Source: Acutalibacter muris (GTDB lineage: Bacteria; Bacillota; Clostridia; Oscillospirales; Acutalibacteraceae). From it: a stretch of 64,000 nucleotides of DNA. Below are positions 16,200-24,148 of this stretch, one piece after another. How positions within the stretch are numbered: the stretch's first letter is position 1; the number at the start of each line of letters is the position of its first letter. The position numbers and the translations under genes are program-made. Where the stretch lies: NCBI RefSeq assembly GCF_002201475.1, contig NZ_CP021422.1:868001-932000 (forward strand). Direction: 5' to 3'. The notes under the pieces are model-generated. The model did no database searches and had not been told where the DNA came from. It saw only the letters and a program-made list of their open reading frames with translations.

Positions 16200-17648
16200 G
16201 TGAATTACCGGATGATTCTGCGGCTTATCTGCTATATCCTGAGGGTGGAGGCGGTCTGCCTGCTGCCAAGCCTGCTTATCTCCTTTTTTAGCGGGGAGAC
16301 CGGGGCGGTGATAGGCACGGCGGCCACCATAGTCATATCAGCGCTTTTGAGCCTTACCTCCTTTCTGCTGCCTCCCAGGGACAAGCAGATAAGCGCCCGG
16401 GAGGGCTTTCTCAGTGTGGCCCTGTGCTGGGTGGTGGTGTCCCTCATAGGGGCCCTGCCCTTCTACATAAGCGGGGCGGTGCCAAGCTATATCGACTGCC
16501 TTTTCGAGACGGTCTCGGGCTTTACCACCACCGGGGCCAGCATACTCACAGACATAGAGGCCATGCCCATGGGGCTCTTATACTGGCGCAGTTTTACCCA
16601 CTGGCTGGGGGGCATGGGTGTGCTGGTGTTCCTTTTGGCGGTGATACCCATGGGGAAGGGAAAGAACTCCCTTCTGCACGTGATGCGCGCCGAGAGTCCC
16701 GGACCTCAGGTGGACAAGCTGGTGCCGAAGCTTCAGGACAGCGCAAAGATACTCTATGCCATATATATCGGCCTTACACTGTTGCAGATAGTTCTGCTGC
16801 TTTTGGGCGGGATGCCCCTTTTCGACAGCGTCACCACCGCCTTCGGCACGGCGGGCACCGGCGGCTTTGGCATAAAAGCGGACAGCCTGATGGGCTACAG
16901 CCATTACCTACAGGGGGTCTGCACGGTGTTTATGGCCCTGTTCGGGGTGAACTTCAGCATTTTCTATCTGCTGCTTCTGCGGCAGTTTATGAAGGTTTTA
17001 AAGAACCAGGAGCTGCTTTTGTACCTTGGGATAATGCTGGGGGGTATTCTCATAATCGCCTTTGATATTCTGCCACAATACGTGAATATTGGCGAGGCCC
17101 TGCACCAGGCGGCTTTTCAGGTTTCGTCCATCATGACCACCACGGGCTTCGCCACCGCCGACTTCAATCAGTGGCCCGCCCTCTCGAAGACCTTATTGGT
17201 GCTGCTGATGTTCGTGGGAGCCTGTGCCGGCTCCACCGGCGGGGGCATTAAAGTGGCGCGGGTGCTGCTTTTGATGAAAGCAGGGCGGCGCAACGTAAAG
17301 CGGATGCTCCGGCCCCGCTCCGTATCCCAGGTGCATATGGACGGCCAGACGGTGGGTGAAGAGGTGGTGCAGAACACCCACAGCTATCTGGCGCTGTATA
17401 TGGCCATAATGGTGCTCTCCGTCTTTCTGATAGCCCTGGACGAGTTTTCCCTTGAGACAAACGCCACGGCGGTGATAGCGTGCCTGAATAATATCGGGCC
17501 GGGGCTTGACATGGTGGGGCCCATGGGGAGCTTTTCAGCCTTCTCCTGGCACAGCAAGCTGGTTCTCACCTTCGATATGCTGGCGGGAAGATTAGAGCTT
17601 TTCCCCATGATAATGCTGTTCGTACCCCTTGCCTGGAAACGCACCTGA
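16200..17648 (+). CDS. trkH: Trk potassium uptake channel subunit TrkH
   Basis: A 482-residue integral membrane protein that forms the K+ pathway. The four pore-loop filters of the family are visible (VSGFTTTGAS near 103-112, GTAGTGGFGI near 218-227, TTTGFATADF near 315-324, and NNIGPGL near 430). GTG start with AGGGGG 6 bases upstream. It ends before a strong bidirectional terminator. Confidence 0.95.
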   Translation: MNYRMILRLICYILRVEAVCLLPSLLISFFSGETGAVIGTAATIVISALLSLTSFLLPPRDKQISAREGFLSVALCWVVVSLIGALPFYISGAVPSYIDCLFETVSGFTTTGASILTDIEAMPMGLLYWRSFTHWLGGMGVLVFLLAVIPMGKGKNSLLHVMRAESPGPQVDKLVPKLQDSAKILYAIYIGLTLLQIVLLLLGGMPLFDSVTTAFGTAGTGGFGIKADSLMGYSHYLQGVCTVFMALFGVNFSIFYLLLLRQFMKVLKNQELLLYLGIMLGGILIIAFDILPQYVNIGEALHQAAFQVSSIMTTTGFATADFNQWPALSKTLLVLLMFVGACAGSTGGGIKVARVLLLMKAGRRNVKRMLRPRSVSQVHMDGQTVGEEVVQNTHSYLALYMAIMVLSVFLIALDEFSLETNATAVIACLNNIGPGLDMVGPMGSFSAFSWHSKLVLTFDMLAGRLELFPMIMLFVPLAWKRT

Positions 17649-17650
17649 GA

Positions 17651-17686
17651 ATAAAAAACGCCCCGCCATGCGGCAGGGGCGTTTTT
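17651..17686. terminator. Bidirectional intrinsic terminator between trkH and the sigma-like gene
   Basis: CGCCCC-GCC-ATGC-GGC-A-GGGGCG (17659-17681) is flanked by A residues on the left and TTTTT on the right, so it can stop transcription from both convergent genes. Confidence 0.92.
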
Positions 17687-18028
17687 CTATTCGTCGATTT
17701 CCTCGTCCATGGCCGCCTGAAAGGCCTCGGCATAGTCCAGGACCCGTCGTATACGCGCCTTAGCGGTTTTTAAGTGCTTATAGACCGTGGATTTGCCGAT
17801 GCCCAGTTTCCTGCCTATTTCCTCCATAGTCATGCGCTCCGTAAAGTACAGCTCGACGCACTCCCTCTGCCTAGGGGTGAGCTCCCGGCTTATGGCAACA
17901 CTTAACGCCGCCCGCATGAGCTTACCGCTCCTCGGCCGCCGGGACCCGGCCTGCAGTTCCGGGATACTGTCCTCGGGGCTGGGGTCGAAGCTCATGGATT
18001 CCTCAAGACGAAGGGACTTATTCCTCAT
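17687..18028 (-). CDS. Sigma-70 region 4-like DNA-binding protein
   Basis: A 113-residue protein whose C-terminal half is a sigma-70 region 4 type helix-turn-helix: LTPRQRECVELYFTERMTME followed by EIGRKLGIGKSTVYKHLKTA. There is no region 2, so it is not a complete sigma factor; it is closer to YlxM-like or stand-alone regulators. The ATG has GGGAGG 6 bases upstream and lies 12 bases after the peptide-binding lipoprotein gene, implying cotranscription. Its target is unknown. Confidence 0.85.
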   Translation of the reverse strand: MRNKSLRLEESMSFDPSPEDSIPELQAGSRRPRSGKLMRAALSVAISRELTPRQRECVELYFTERMTMEEIGRKLGIGKSTVYKHLKTAKARIRRVLDYAEAFQAAMDEEIDE

Positions 18029-18040
18029 GCTCTGCCTCCC

Positions 18041-19633
18041 TTACTCCGACTTCTTCGCCCGGGAGAAATTTATTAGCAGGTCCGGGGAAGCGGAGATGCC
18101 CTGGCTTTTGGGGCTGCTGACGTAGTAGGTTTTGTCGCTGAACAGGGGATAGAAGACATAGTGCTTCTGCAAATATTCCTCCAGCTCCTGGTAAGCGGAC
18201 AGCTCAAAGGTCAGGGAATGCAGCTGGCTGTCATACCCTGTGTCCCTGTATAGGGAGGGCGTGGAGCTGCTCTCAAAGGCCTTGAGCACTTGATAGGGGG
18301 TGGTGCCCCCGGCGCGCAGGGTATAGAGGGCCGCCTGGTATTCTCCGCTGGCAATGCGGGACTGGAAGGCGGCGTCGTCCAGGGGCTCGATATTATAGGC
18401 GCTGCCCAGGGCGTCGTTCCAGGACACCAGCAGGCCGTTGGCAATATTGATGGATTCCTCGTCGTTTGGGCAGATAATGGTGATGTTTGGCATACGGCTG
18501 TCGCCGCTGAGGGTAAGCAGCGAGGGCAGGAGAGTCTCTGTTATGGTGTTGTCCTGCTGGGTGAACATGGGTATGCCGCCGGTGTAGTAGTCCCCGCCGT
18601 TCCAGTGCACGCAGTTGGGCATGATACCCAGGGCCTCCTGGCTGTTTTTGTCCATGCGCCGGTCCAGAAGGTTCTGGCGGTCTATGAGCTTTGTAAATAT
18701 TTCACGGGCCTGGGGGTACTTCAATATGCCGGCGTCGGCATTGAACAGCAGGCCGGTCACCGCGTCGTCCAGAACCTGCACCCCGCAGCCGTTATTCGCG
18801 GCCTCCTCGGCGGCGGTTTCCGGGAGGGTGGTGATGTCTATCTTTCCCTCCATAAGCGAGGTGATAGGATCGGCGGTAATGGAATTGTCATAATCGATAA
18901 GGTAGGTCAGGCTCCCCGGCTGGACATTGTCCCGGGCCCGGTAGTTATCAGAGGGCACAAGGGTTATCTGTCGCTTGCCGGGGTCTGTGCTCCAGGAATA
19001 TATGCTCTCAAAGGTAAAGGGACCGTTGGTTATAAGATACTCCGCCGAAAGGCCGTAGTGGCCGGAGCTTTCCTCGAAAAATTCCCTGTTGCAGGGCATA
19101 TAGTGGGTGCCGGCGGTAAGAGCGGGAAAGTCCGGGTAGCTGCGCTCCAGGTTCACCACCAGGGTGTGCTCGTCCTGGGCCCATACCCCCAGGAATTCCT
19201 GGTCCGCTTCGCCGTTATATACGGCGCGGGCCCCCTGGATAACGAACAGGTCGTCCACCGAGGGGGTGGCCGTCTCCGGGCGCAGGGCCCGTTGTATGGC
19301 AAAGAGGAAGTCGTCGGCGGTAACCGGCGCGCCATTGCTCCACTTGGCGTCGCCGTACAGGTGGAAGGTGAACTGGGTGCTGTCCTCGTTCACGTCCCAC
19401 TTGCGGGCCGCGCCGGGGACCACCTCCCCCTGATCGTCGATGCCGCATAGTCCCTGGAAGATGGAGCCGATGACTTGGAAGGAGGACTGGCGGGAGGCGG
19501 TCTGGGGGTCCAGCGTGTCCACGTTCTGGGGCAGCGCGTATGTGAACTCCATGCCGGACTGGTAGCCGCCGGAGCAGGCGGAGAGACCGGCGAGGAGTAA
19601 TATGCTAAATAATATGCAGAGAAGGCGGTTCAT
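18041..19633 (-). CDS. Peptide/oligopeptide-binding lipoprotein (SBP family 5)
   Basis: A 530-residue extracellular solute-binding protein of the OppA/DppA family. The lipobox LSAC is at about residues 17-20, so Cys20 should be lipid-anchored. The family entry motif appears around 45-100 (NVDTLDPQTASRQS..FQGLCG) and WSNGAPVTADDFLFAIQRAL is at about 100-120. No permease or ATPase genes are adjacent, so it is an orphan receptor or uses a remote transporter; a signalling or pheromone-binding role is possible given the regulator gene directly downstream. Confidence 0.92.
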   Translation of the reverse strand: MNRLLCILFSILLLAGLSACSGGYQSGMEFTYALPQNVDTLDPQTASRQSSFQVIGSIFQGLCGIDDQGEVVPGAARKWDVNEDSTQFTFHLYGDAKWSNGAPVTADDFLFAIQRALRPETATPSVDDLFVIQGARAVYNGEADQEFLGVWAQDEHTLVVNLERSYPDFPALTAGTHYMPCNREFFEESSGHYGLSAEYLITNGPFTFESIYSWSTDPGKRQITLVPSDNYRARDNVQPGSLTYLIDYDNSITADPITSLMEGKIDITTLPETAAEEAANNGCGVQVLDDAVTGLLFNADAGILKYPQAREIFTKLIDRQNLLDRRMDKNSQEALGIMPNCVHWNGGDYYTGGIPMFTQQDNTITETLLPSLLTLSGDSRMPNITIICPNDEESINIANGLLVSWNDALGSAYNIEPLDDAAFQSRIASGEYQAALYTLRAGGTTPYQVLKAFESSSTPSLYRDTGYDSQLHSLTFELSAYQELEEYLQKHYVFYPLFSDKTYYVSSPKSQGISASPDLLINFSRAKKSE

Positions 19634-19704
19634 GTGTGAGCTCCTTTTGTATAGATAAGGGTATACCGTTTGTATTTTATAGTATACACATTCTTATCGA
19701 ATTT

Positions 19705-19725
19705 ATAATTCCGTAAAGGAATTAT
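19705..19725. promoter_or_regulatory. Inverted repeat upstream of the peptide-binding lipoprotein
   Basis: ATAATTCC-GTAAA-GGAATTAT is an 8-base-pair perfect inverted repeat. It lies about 70 bases upstream of the lipoprotein start, just upstream of a TATACT (-10-like) hexamer on the minus strand, so it may be an operator. A second dyad element, GTATAC, occurs twice closer to the gene. Confidence 0.45.
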
Positions 19726-19732
19726 TATCTCC

Positions 19733-19765
19733 AAAACAAAAGACCCTCCGCATTTACGGAGGGTC
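19733..19765 (-). terminator. Terminator of the sugar isomerase/oxidoreductase operon
   Basis: GACCCTCCG-CATTTA-CGGAGGGTC (19742-19765) forms a perfect 9-base-pair stem. On the minus strand it is followed by TTTTGTTTT. Confidence 0.92.
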
Positions 19766-19780
19766 CCATATTGCGAAATT

Positions 19781-20632
19781 TTACACGTTAGCCTTCAGCC
19801 AAGCCACGTCCTCCTTCAGGCAATCGATACGGCTCTTGCCATCATAGCTGGCCTCGCGCTCCACAACGTAGATAACTCCGTCGCGCTGAGCGTCGGCGGC
19901 CGCCTTAACGGTCCTCCAGTCCACAATGCCGCTGCCGGTGGGGACGTTGAGCTTGTCCCGCTCCTGCATCATCTTGATGAACTCAGGGGGGAAGATGGGC
20001 TTGCCGTCCTCGTCCAGCTCGAACTTGGGCCACTCGGGCGGATTCTTCCGGGAACTGGCCTTGTCCGGACCAATGACCGCGCCGTTCTCCTTGATGTGGA
20101 TGGCGGCGATACGCCCGGCGTGCTGGTTGATGTACTCCACCGGGTCAATGCCCGCAGCGGAGGCCCAGCCGCAGTCTATCTCAAAGGCCACGGTCTCGGG
20201 GTCGGTGTTCTCAATGACCCAGTCGTAGAGGTACTTGTCCTGGTCCTTGTTGAACTCCTGGGTGTGGTTGTGGTAGCCAATGGTGATGCCGTATTTCTTG
20301 GCTTCATTGCCCCACTTGTTGAGCTCGGCGGCCACCTCCTTGGCCTCCTCCGCGTCGCAGAAGGAGGTCATGGGGCAGGCAACGAACTTCACGCCCAGCT
20401 CCGCCAGATAGGGGAGATGCTCGCCCATCATCTCAAAGGGAACATGGGCAGAGACGGCCTTTATGCCGGCCTCACTGAGAGCTTTCTTGATGACCTCAAC
20501 GGGCACGTCCTTATAGTCCTGGGCAAACTCCACCCCGGAATAACCCATCTCGGCCGCGCATTTGATCTTCTCAACGGCGGAGAGGTTGCAGTCATGTCCG
20601 AAGGAGTAGAGCTGCAAATTGATATTTTCCAT
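19781..20632 (-). CDS. Sugar phosphate isomerase/epimerase (AP-endonuclease 2-type TIM barrel)
   Basis: A 283-residue TIM-barrel enzyme of the xylose-isomerase-like family. Typical strand motifs are GYSGVEFAQDY, VSAHVPFEMM, YHNHTQEF (metal-binding His and Glu region) and EIDCGWASAAGIDPVEYI. Such proteins isomerise or epimerise sugars or inosose. It follows a Gfo/Idh/MocA dehydrogenase by 22 bases, a common pair in the catabolism of inositols or unusual sugars; the substrate is not deducible. Confidence 0.9.
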   Translation of the reverse strand: MENINLQLYSFGHDCNLSAVEKIKCAAEMGYSGVEFAQDYKDVPVEVIKKALSEAGIKAVSAHVPFEMMGEHLPYLAELGVKFVACPMTSFCDAEEAKEVAAELNKWGNEAKKYGITIGYHNHTQEFNKDQDKYLYDWVIENTDPETVAFEIDCGWASAAGIDPVEYINQHAGRIAAIHIKENGAVIGPDKASSRKNPPEWPKFELDEDGKPIFPPEFIKMMQERDKLNVPTGSGIVDWRTVKAAADAQRDGVIYVVEREASYDGKSRIDCLKEDVAWLKANV

Positions 20633-20654
20633 TACGATTTACCTCGCGCCCGGC

Positions 20655-21773
20655 TTAAAACTTGATGGCCTGGCCGGTCCTGGAGGACTGGTAGATGGCG
20701 TCGAGGATCTTGGTCACCACGAAAGCCTGGTCGGCGGTGACGAACAGCTCGCCCTCGCCGCGCAGGGCCTTGACCCAGATGTCATGCTCCTTGGAAAGGG
20801 GAGCGGGGCCCTGGCTGAAGCCGGGAATATAGCCGCGGATCTTCTCGCCGACCCAGGAGATGGTCTGCTCGTTGGCGACGATATGGTTCAGGCGCACGCG
20901 GCCCTCCAGGGTGTCAAGACCGCCCTTGGTGCCGCAGAGCAGGGTATGGGCCTGGTTGTCGCAGCCGGCCTTCTCGGCCATGTTCATGGCCCAGGAGGCG
21001 CGCAGGTTGATGACGGCGCCGTTCTTCATCTTGATCTGACCCACAGCGGAGTCCTCAACGTCATAAGTCTCGTTGTTCCAGTGGTCGGGCTCACCCATCC
21101 AGTTGTTCTGGCCCTGTACATCGGGAGTGAGCAGACGGCCCAGCTTCTCGAAGGAGGTGCCTACCACGTAATCAACATCGTAGTTGTTCATCAGGAACAG
21201 GGTGTTGTCCAGAGCATGGGTGCCGATGTCGATCAGGGGTCCGCCGCCCTGCTTGGACTTGTCGGTGAACACGCCCCAGGTGGGCACGCCGCGGCGGCGC
21301 AGATAGGTGGCCTCGGCGTAGTAAATGTCGCCCAGCCAGCCGTCGGCAACCACTTTGCGGGCAACGGCGTTCTCATGGAAGTGGCGGTACTGATAGCCGA
21401 TGGTCAGCATCTTGCCGGTGCGGTCACGGGCGTCCAGCATCTTCTGGGCATCCTCGGGAGTGGCCGCCATGGGCTTCTCGCAGAGAACATGCTTGCCAGC
21501 TTCGAGAGCGGCAACAGTGATCTCGCAGTGGGCGATGTTGGGGGTCAGCACGTGTACGGCGTCGATGGTGGGGTCAGCCAGCATCTCGTGATAGTCGGTA
21601 TAGACCTTGGCGTCGGGGGTGCCGTACTCTTTGGCAGCCTTCTCGGCGCGCTCGGGGATCAGGTCGCAAAAGGCGCACAGATCAACGTACTCGGTCTGCT
21701 GGGACATACCGGGCAGGTGCTTCTGGTTGGCGATGCCGCCGCAGCCGATGAAGCCTATCTTTAATTTAGCCAT
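20655..21773 (-). CDS. Gfo/Idh/MocA family oxidoreductase
   Basis: A 372-residue NAD(P)-dependent sugar dehydrogenase. The Rossmann fold begins KIGFIGCGGIANQKHLPGM, and the family EKP motif is in HVLCEKPMAATPEDA (about 95-109); GGGPLIDIGTHALDNTLFL carries the catalytic histidine region. The start at 21773 is chosen because GGAGG is 9 bases upstream; an ATG at 21782 directly touches the ribosome site. Forms an operon with the downstream isomerase. Confidence 0.93.
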   Translation of the reverse strand: MAKLKIGFIGCGGIANQKHLPGMSQQTEYVDLCAFCDLIPERAEKAAKEYGTPDAKVYTDYHEMLADPTIDAVHVLTPNIAHCEITVAALEAGKHVLCEKPMAATPEDAQKMLDARDRTGKMLTIGYQYRHFHENAVARKVVADGWLGDIYYAEATYLRRRGVPTWGVFTDKSKQGGGPLIDIGTHALDNTLFLMNNYDVDYVVGTSFEKLGRLLTPDVQGQNNWMGEPDHWNNETYDVEDSAVGQIKMKNGAVINLRASWAMNMAEKAGCDNQAHTLLCGTKGGLDTLEGRVRLNHIVANEQTISWVGEKIRGYIPGFSQGPAPLSKEHDIWVKALRGEGELFVTADQAFVVTKILDAIYQSSRTGQAIKF

Positions 21774-21801
21774 GGGAATCATCCTCCTATTATTATATGC
21801 T

Positions 21802-21829
21802 GTGTATTCCCCGCAGGCGGGAAATACAC
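21802..21829 (-). other. Leader hairpin of the oxidoreductase operon
   Basis: GTGTATTCCCCGC (21802-21814) pairs with the inverted sequence ending at 21829, giving a stem of about 12-13 base pairs with a tiny loop. It sits between the promoter and the ribosome site, so it is in the 5' leader or serves as an operator. Confidence 0.65.
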
Positions 21830-21849
21830 GACACATTGATTACAAGCCT

Positions 21850-21878
21850 ATTGTAATACATATGGGAAAAAAAGGCAA
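21850..21878 (-). promoter_or_regulatory. Promoter of the oxidoreductase/isomerase operon
   Basis: Minus strand TTGCCT (21873-21878), 17-base spacer, TACAAT (21850-21855). Confidence 0.75.
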
Positions 21879-21946
21879 GAGGTATTTGGAGCTTTTCATA
21901 AAAATTTTTTGTTCCAGGCCCGGACTTATAGTTACGGTAAACTACA

Positions 21947-23386
21947 TCAGTATTGCCTGCCCCAGTAGAGCATATGCTTTGCCGGTTTCCCGCAGCAGGC
22001 GCACACGTCGGAGATATGCTCCTCCTCAAAGGGTATGCAGCGGGACTTGACGCCTCCAGTCTCCTCCTTGAGCTTGTCCTCGCAGGCGCTGTCCCCGCAC
22101 CACATGGCCTTGATAAAGCCGGGCTTGTTTTTGGCTATGTCCAGGAATTCCTCGTGGTCATGGGCGACGTGGGTCTTCTGGTCCATGTTCTCCTGGGCCT
22201 TGTGGAGCATACTGTCGTGTATCACGTCAAGCACAGCCGTAATGGTGTTTTCCAGGTCCTCAAGGGGCGCGGGCCACTTGTCGCCGTTGTCACGGCGGGC
22301 AAGCATACACTGGCCGTTTTCAATATCCTTGGGGCCTATCTCTATGCGCAGGGGCACCCCCTGCATCTCGTACTGGGCGAACTTCCAGCCGGGGGAGTTG
22401 TCGCTGTCGTCCAGCTTTACCCGGAACTTCTCGCTGAGCCTGTCCCGCAGCTCTGCCGCTTTTTCAAGGACCCCGGGCTTATGCTGGGCGATGGGCACTA
22501 TCACCACCTGGACGGGGGCGATCCTCGGGGGCAGCACCAGACCGTTGTCGTCGCCGTGGACCATTATCACTGCGCCCACCAGGCGGGTGCTCATGCCCCA
22601 GGAGGTCTGGAGGGGGGTGTGAAGCTGATTGTCCCGGCCGGTGAAGGTGATGCCGAAGGCCTTGGCGAAACCGTCGCCGAAGTAGTGGGTGGTGCCGCCC
22701 TGCAATGCCACGCCGTTATGCATCATGGGCTCCAGGGTATAGGTGGCCTCGGCCCCGGCGAACTTCTCCTTCTCGGTTTTTTTGCCCACTACGGGCGGTA
22801 TTGCCAAAGCGTCGCGGTAGACCTCCTCATATACCCTCAGCATTTTAAGGGTGAACTCCTGGGCTTCTTCGGCGGTCTCGTGCATGGTGTGGCCCTCCTG
22901 CCACAAAAACTCCATGCCGCGCAGGAAGGGCCGGGTGGTCTTCTCCCAGCGGAGCACAGAGCACCACTGGTTATAGAGCTTGGGCAGGTCGCGGTATGAG
23001 TGTATCTTCTTCTGATAGTGCTCGCAGAACAGCACCTCGCTGGTGGGGCGGATATAGAGCTTCTCACTGAGCTCCTCGCCGCCCCCCTGGGTCACCACCG
23101 CGCACTCGGGGGCGAAGCCGTCGATATGGTCCTTTTCCTTCTGCAAAAGCCCCTCGGGGATGAGGAGGGGCATACAGACATTCTGCACCCCCAGCTTTTT
23201 AAAGCGCGTGTCCATCTCCCGCTGGATATTTTCCCAGATGGCGTAGCCATAGGGCTCGTATACCATGCAGCCCTTCACGCTGGAATAGTCGGCCAGCTCC
23301 GCCTTTTTCACAACGTCCGTGTACCACTGGGCGAAGTCTACGTCCATGGAGGTGATATCCTCCACCCTCTTTTTCTGTTGTGCCAT
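21947..23386 (-). CDS. proS: Prolyl-tRNA synthetase (short, archaeal/eukaryotic-type)
   Basis: A 479-residue class II synthetase charging tRNA-Pro. Motif 2 region [20 protein letters not shown] is at about 152-171 and the family motifs IRPTSE and [15 protein letters not shown] are present. It lacks the editing insertion of the long bacterial form and has the C-terminal zinc-binding cysteines ([10 protein letters not shown] and CACCGK), so it is the ProS type 3 seen in many Clostridia. It has its own promoter downstream of a terminator, so it is not expressed from acpP. Confidence 0.96.
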   Translation of the reverse strand: MAQQKKRVEDITSMDVDFAQWYTDVVKKAELADYSSVKGCMVYEPYGYAIWENIQREMDTRFKKLGVQNVCMPLLIPEGLLQKEKDHIDGFAPECAVVTQGGGEELSEKLYIRPTSEVLFCEHYQKKIHSYRDLPKLYNQWCSVLRWEKTTRPFLRGMEFLWQEGHTMHETAEEAQEFTLKMLRVYEEVYRDALAIPPVVGKKTEKEKFAGAEATYTLEPMMHNGVALQGGTTHYFGDGFAKAFGITFTGRDNQLHTPLQTSWGMSTRLVGAVIMVHGDDNGLVLPPRIAPVQVVIVPIAQHKPGVLEKAAELRDRLSEKFRVKLDDSDNSPGWKFAQYEMQGVPLRIEIGPKDIENGQCMLARRDNGDKWPAPLEDLENTITAVLDVIHDSMLHKAQENMDQKTHVAHDHEEFLDIAKNKPGFIKAMWCGDSACEDKLKEETGGVKSRCIPFEEEHISDVCACCGKPAKHMLYWGRQY

Positions 23387-23422
23387 TTTTTACCGTCCTC
23401 TCTTTTTTGCGCTTTTGCACCT

Positions 23423-23451
23423 ATTATAGCGGCAAAGTTCGTGTTTTGCAA
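23423..23451 (-). promoter_or_regulatory. proS promoter
   Basis: Minus strand TTGCAA (23446-23451), 17-base spacer, TATAAT (23423-23428). It begins just after the T tract of the upstream terminator. Confidence 0.88.
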
Positions 23452-23461
23452 GGAAAATAAG

Positions 23462-23484
23462 AAAAAAGCCCCTGGGGTCAGGGG
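23462..23484 (-). terminator. Intrinsic terminator upstream of proS
   Basis: Minus-strand CCCCTG-ACC-CCAGGGG followed by CTTTTTT. It separates the acpP/RNA unit from the proS promoter. Confidence 0.88.
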
Positions 23485-23654
23485 ACTTACCCAGCTATTT
23501 TGAGAACCCCAGCTCGTTGCCATCGGGGCGTCCACCTCAAAGTTTGTCCTGCCACCGTGATTAAATGCCGCCCTGCTCCGCCTGGCCGATGGAAAATGTG
23601 GCCCCGGTTCCTTTGGGGTCGAATAATTGGGGTTTTCTGGTAAAACCACATAAA

Positions 23655-23681
23655 ATAATAGCCCGGACGGCCCGTCCAGGC
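23655..23681. terminator. GC hairpin after acpP
   Basis: GCCCGGACGG/CCCGTCCAGGC (23661-23681) forms a long GC stem. On the minus strand it is followed by TATTATTTTAT; on the plus strand by ATTTTTTG. It is either the acpP terminator or the first stem of the candidate RNA. Confidence 0.6.
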
Positions 23682-23707
23682 ATTTTTTGAGTAAGGGAAA
23701 AGTAAGG

Positions 23708-23941
23708 TCAATCCTGAGAGTGGCTCTCGATGTACTCCACCAGTGCGCCGACGGTCTTGATGTTCTCGACCTCCTCGTCGGGGATCTCCACCTCAAAGTC
23801 GTCCTCGATGGTCATCAGCAGGTCCACCACGTCCAGGGAGTCCGCGCCCAGGTCGTCCTCCAACAGGGTGTCCACGGTTATCTCCTTCTCCTCCACGCTG
23901 AACTGCTCACTGAGTATGGCCTTGATTTTTTCCAGTACCAT
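23708..23941 (-). CDS. acpP: Acyl carrier protein
   Basis: A 77-residue acidic four-helix protein that carries acyl chains on 4'-phosphopantetheine during fatty acid synthesis. The attachment serine is Ser35 in GADSLDVVDL. It stands alone rather than in a fab cluster, with a strong promoter about 130 bases upstream. Confidence 0.96.
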   Translation of the reverse strand: MVLEKIKAILSEQFSVEEKEITVDTLLEDDLGADSLDVVDLLMTIEDDFEVEIPDEEVENIKTVGALVEYIESHSQD

Positions 23942-24066
23942 TTTGTTGCCTCCTATTATTTTTGTCTTGAGCTTCCCGATAAAAGGGGTTTCCCCGATGC
24001 CGGGGTAGACAGACCGGCCGGGGTGTGGTATAATCTCTCTCGGACGGTAAGTCTCTCGTCCCTATC

Positions 24067-24095
24067 ATTGTATTAACTGAAACGTGCTTTGTCAA
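24067..24095 (-). promoter_or_regulatory. acpP promoter
   Basis: Minus strand TTGACA (24090-24095), 17-base spacer, TACAAT (24067-24072). The leader to acpP would be about 120 bases, with a TAAAAGGGG-containing segment of no obvious structure. Confidence 0.85.
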
Positions 24096-24148
24096 CTATG
24101 AATTTGAAAAAATTTCGCATAAATACCTAAAAAAGGGGAGGTTTTCCT

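Larger units (their letters stand above)
23462..23683 (-). ncRNA. Candidate structured noncoding RNA with intrinsic terminator
   Basis: About 220 bases on the minus strand. Separate segments are complementary: AACCCCA (near 23627) with TGGGGTT (near 23508), the neighbouring TTCG with CGAG, CCATCGG (23592-23586) with CCGATGG (23526-23520), ATGTGG with CCACAT, and a local CCCC...GGGG hairpin (near 23617-23602). It ends in CCCCTG-ACC-CCAGGGG plus TTTTTT. proS has a separate promoter right after the terminator, so this is unlikely to be a proS leader. It could be an independent small RNA or the processed end of the acpP transcript. I cannot assign it to 6S, raiA, T-box or any other family. Confidence 0.5.
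23387..23707 (-). other. 321-base gene-free gap between proS and acpP
   Basis: Contains, in minus-strand order, a GC hairpin after acpP, a candidate structured RNA with an intrinsic terminator, and the proS promoter. Frames crossing it lack ribosome sites and resemble no protein. Confidence 0.75.

Noticed and set aside
17687..18028. Complete alternative sigma factor
   Set aside because: Only region 4 is present; there is no region 2 to bind the -10 box.
23520..23660. T-box riboswitch in front of proS (GGTGGCA looks T-box-like)
   Set aside because: The full T-box consensus and stem I specifier loop were not found, and proS has its own promoter downstream of the terminator.
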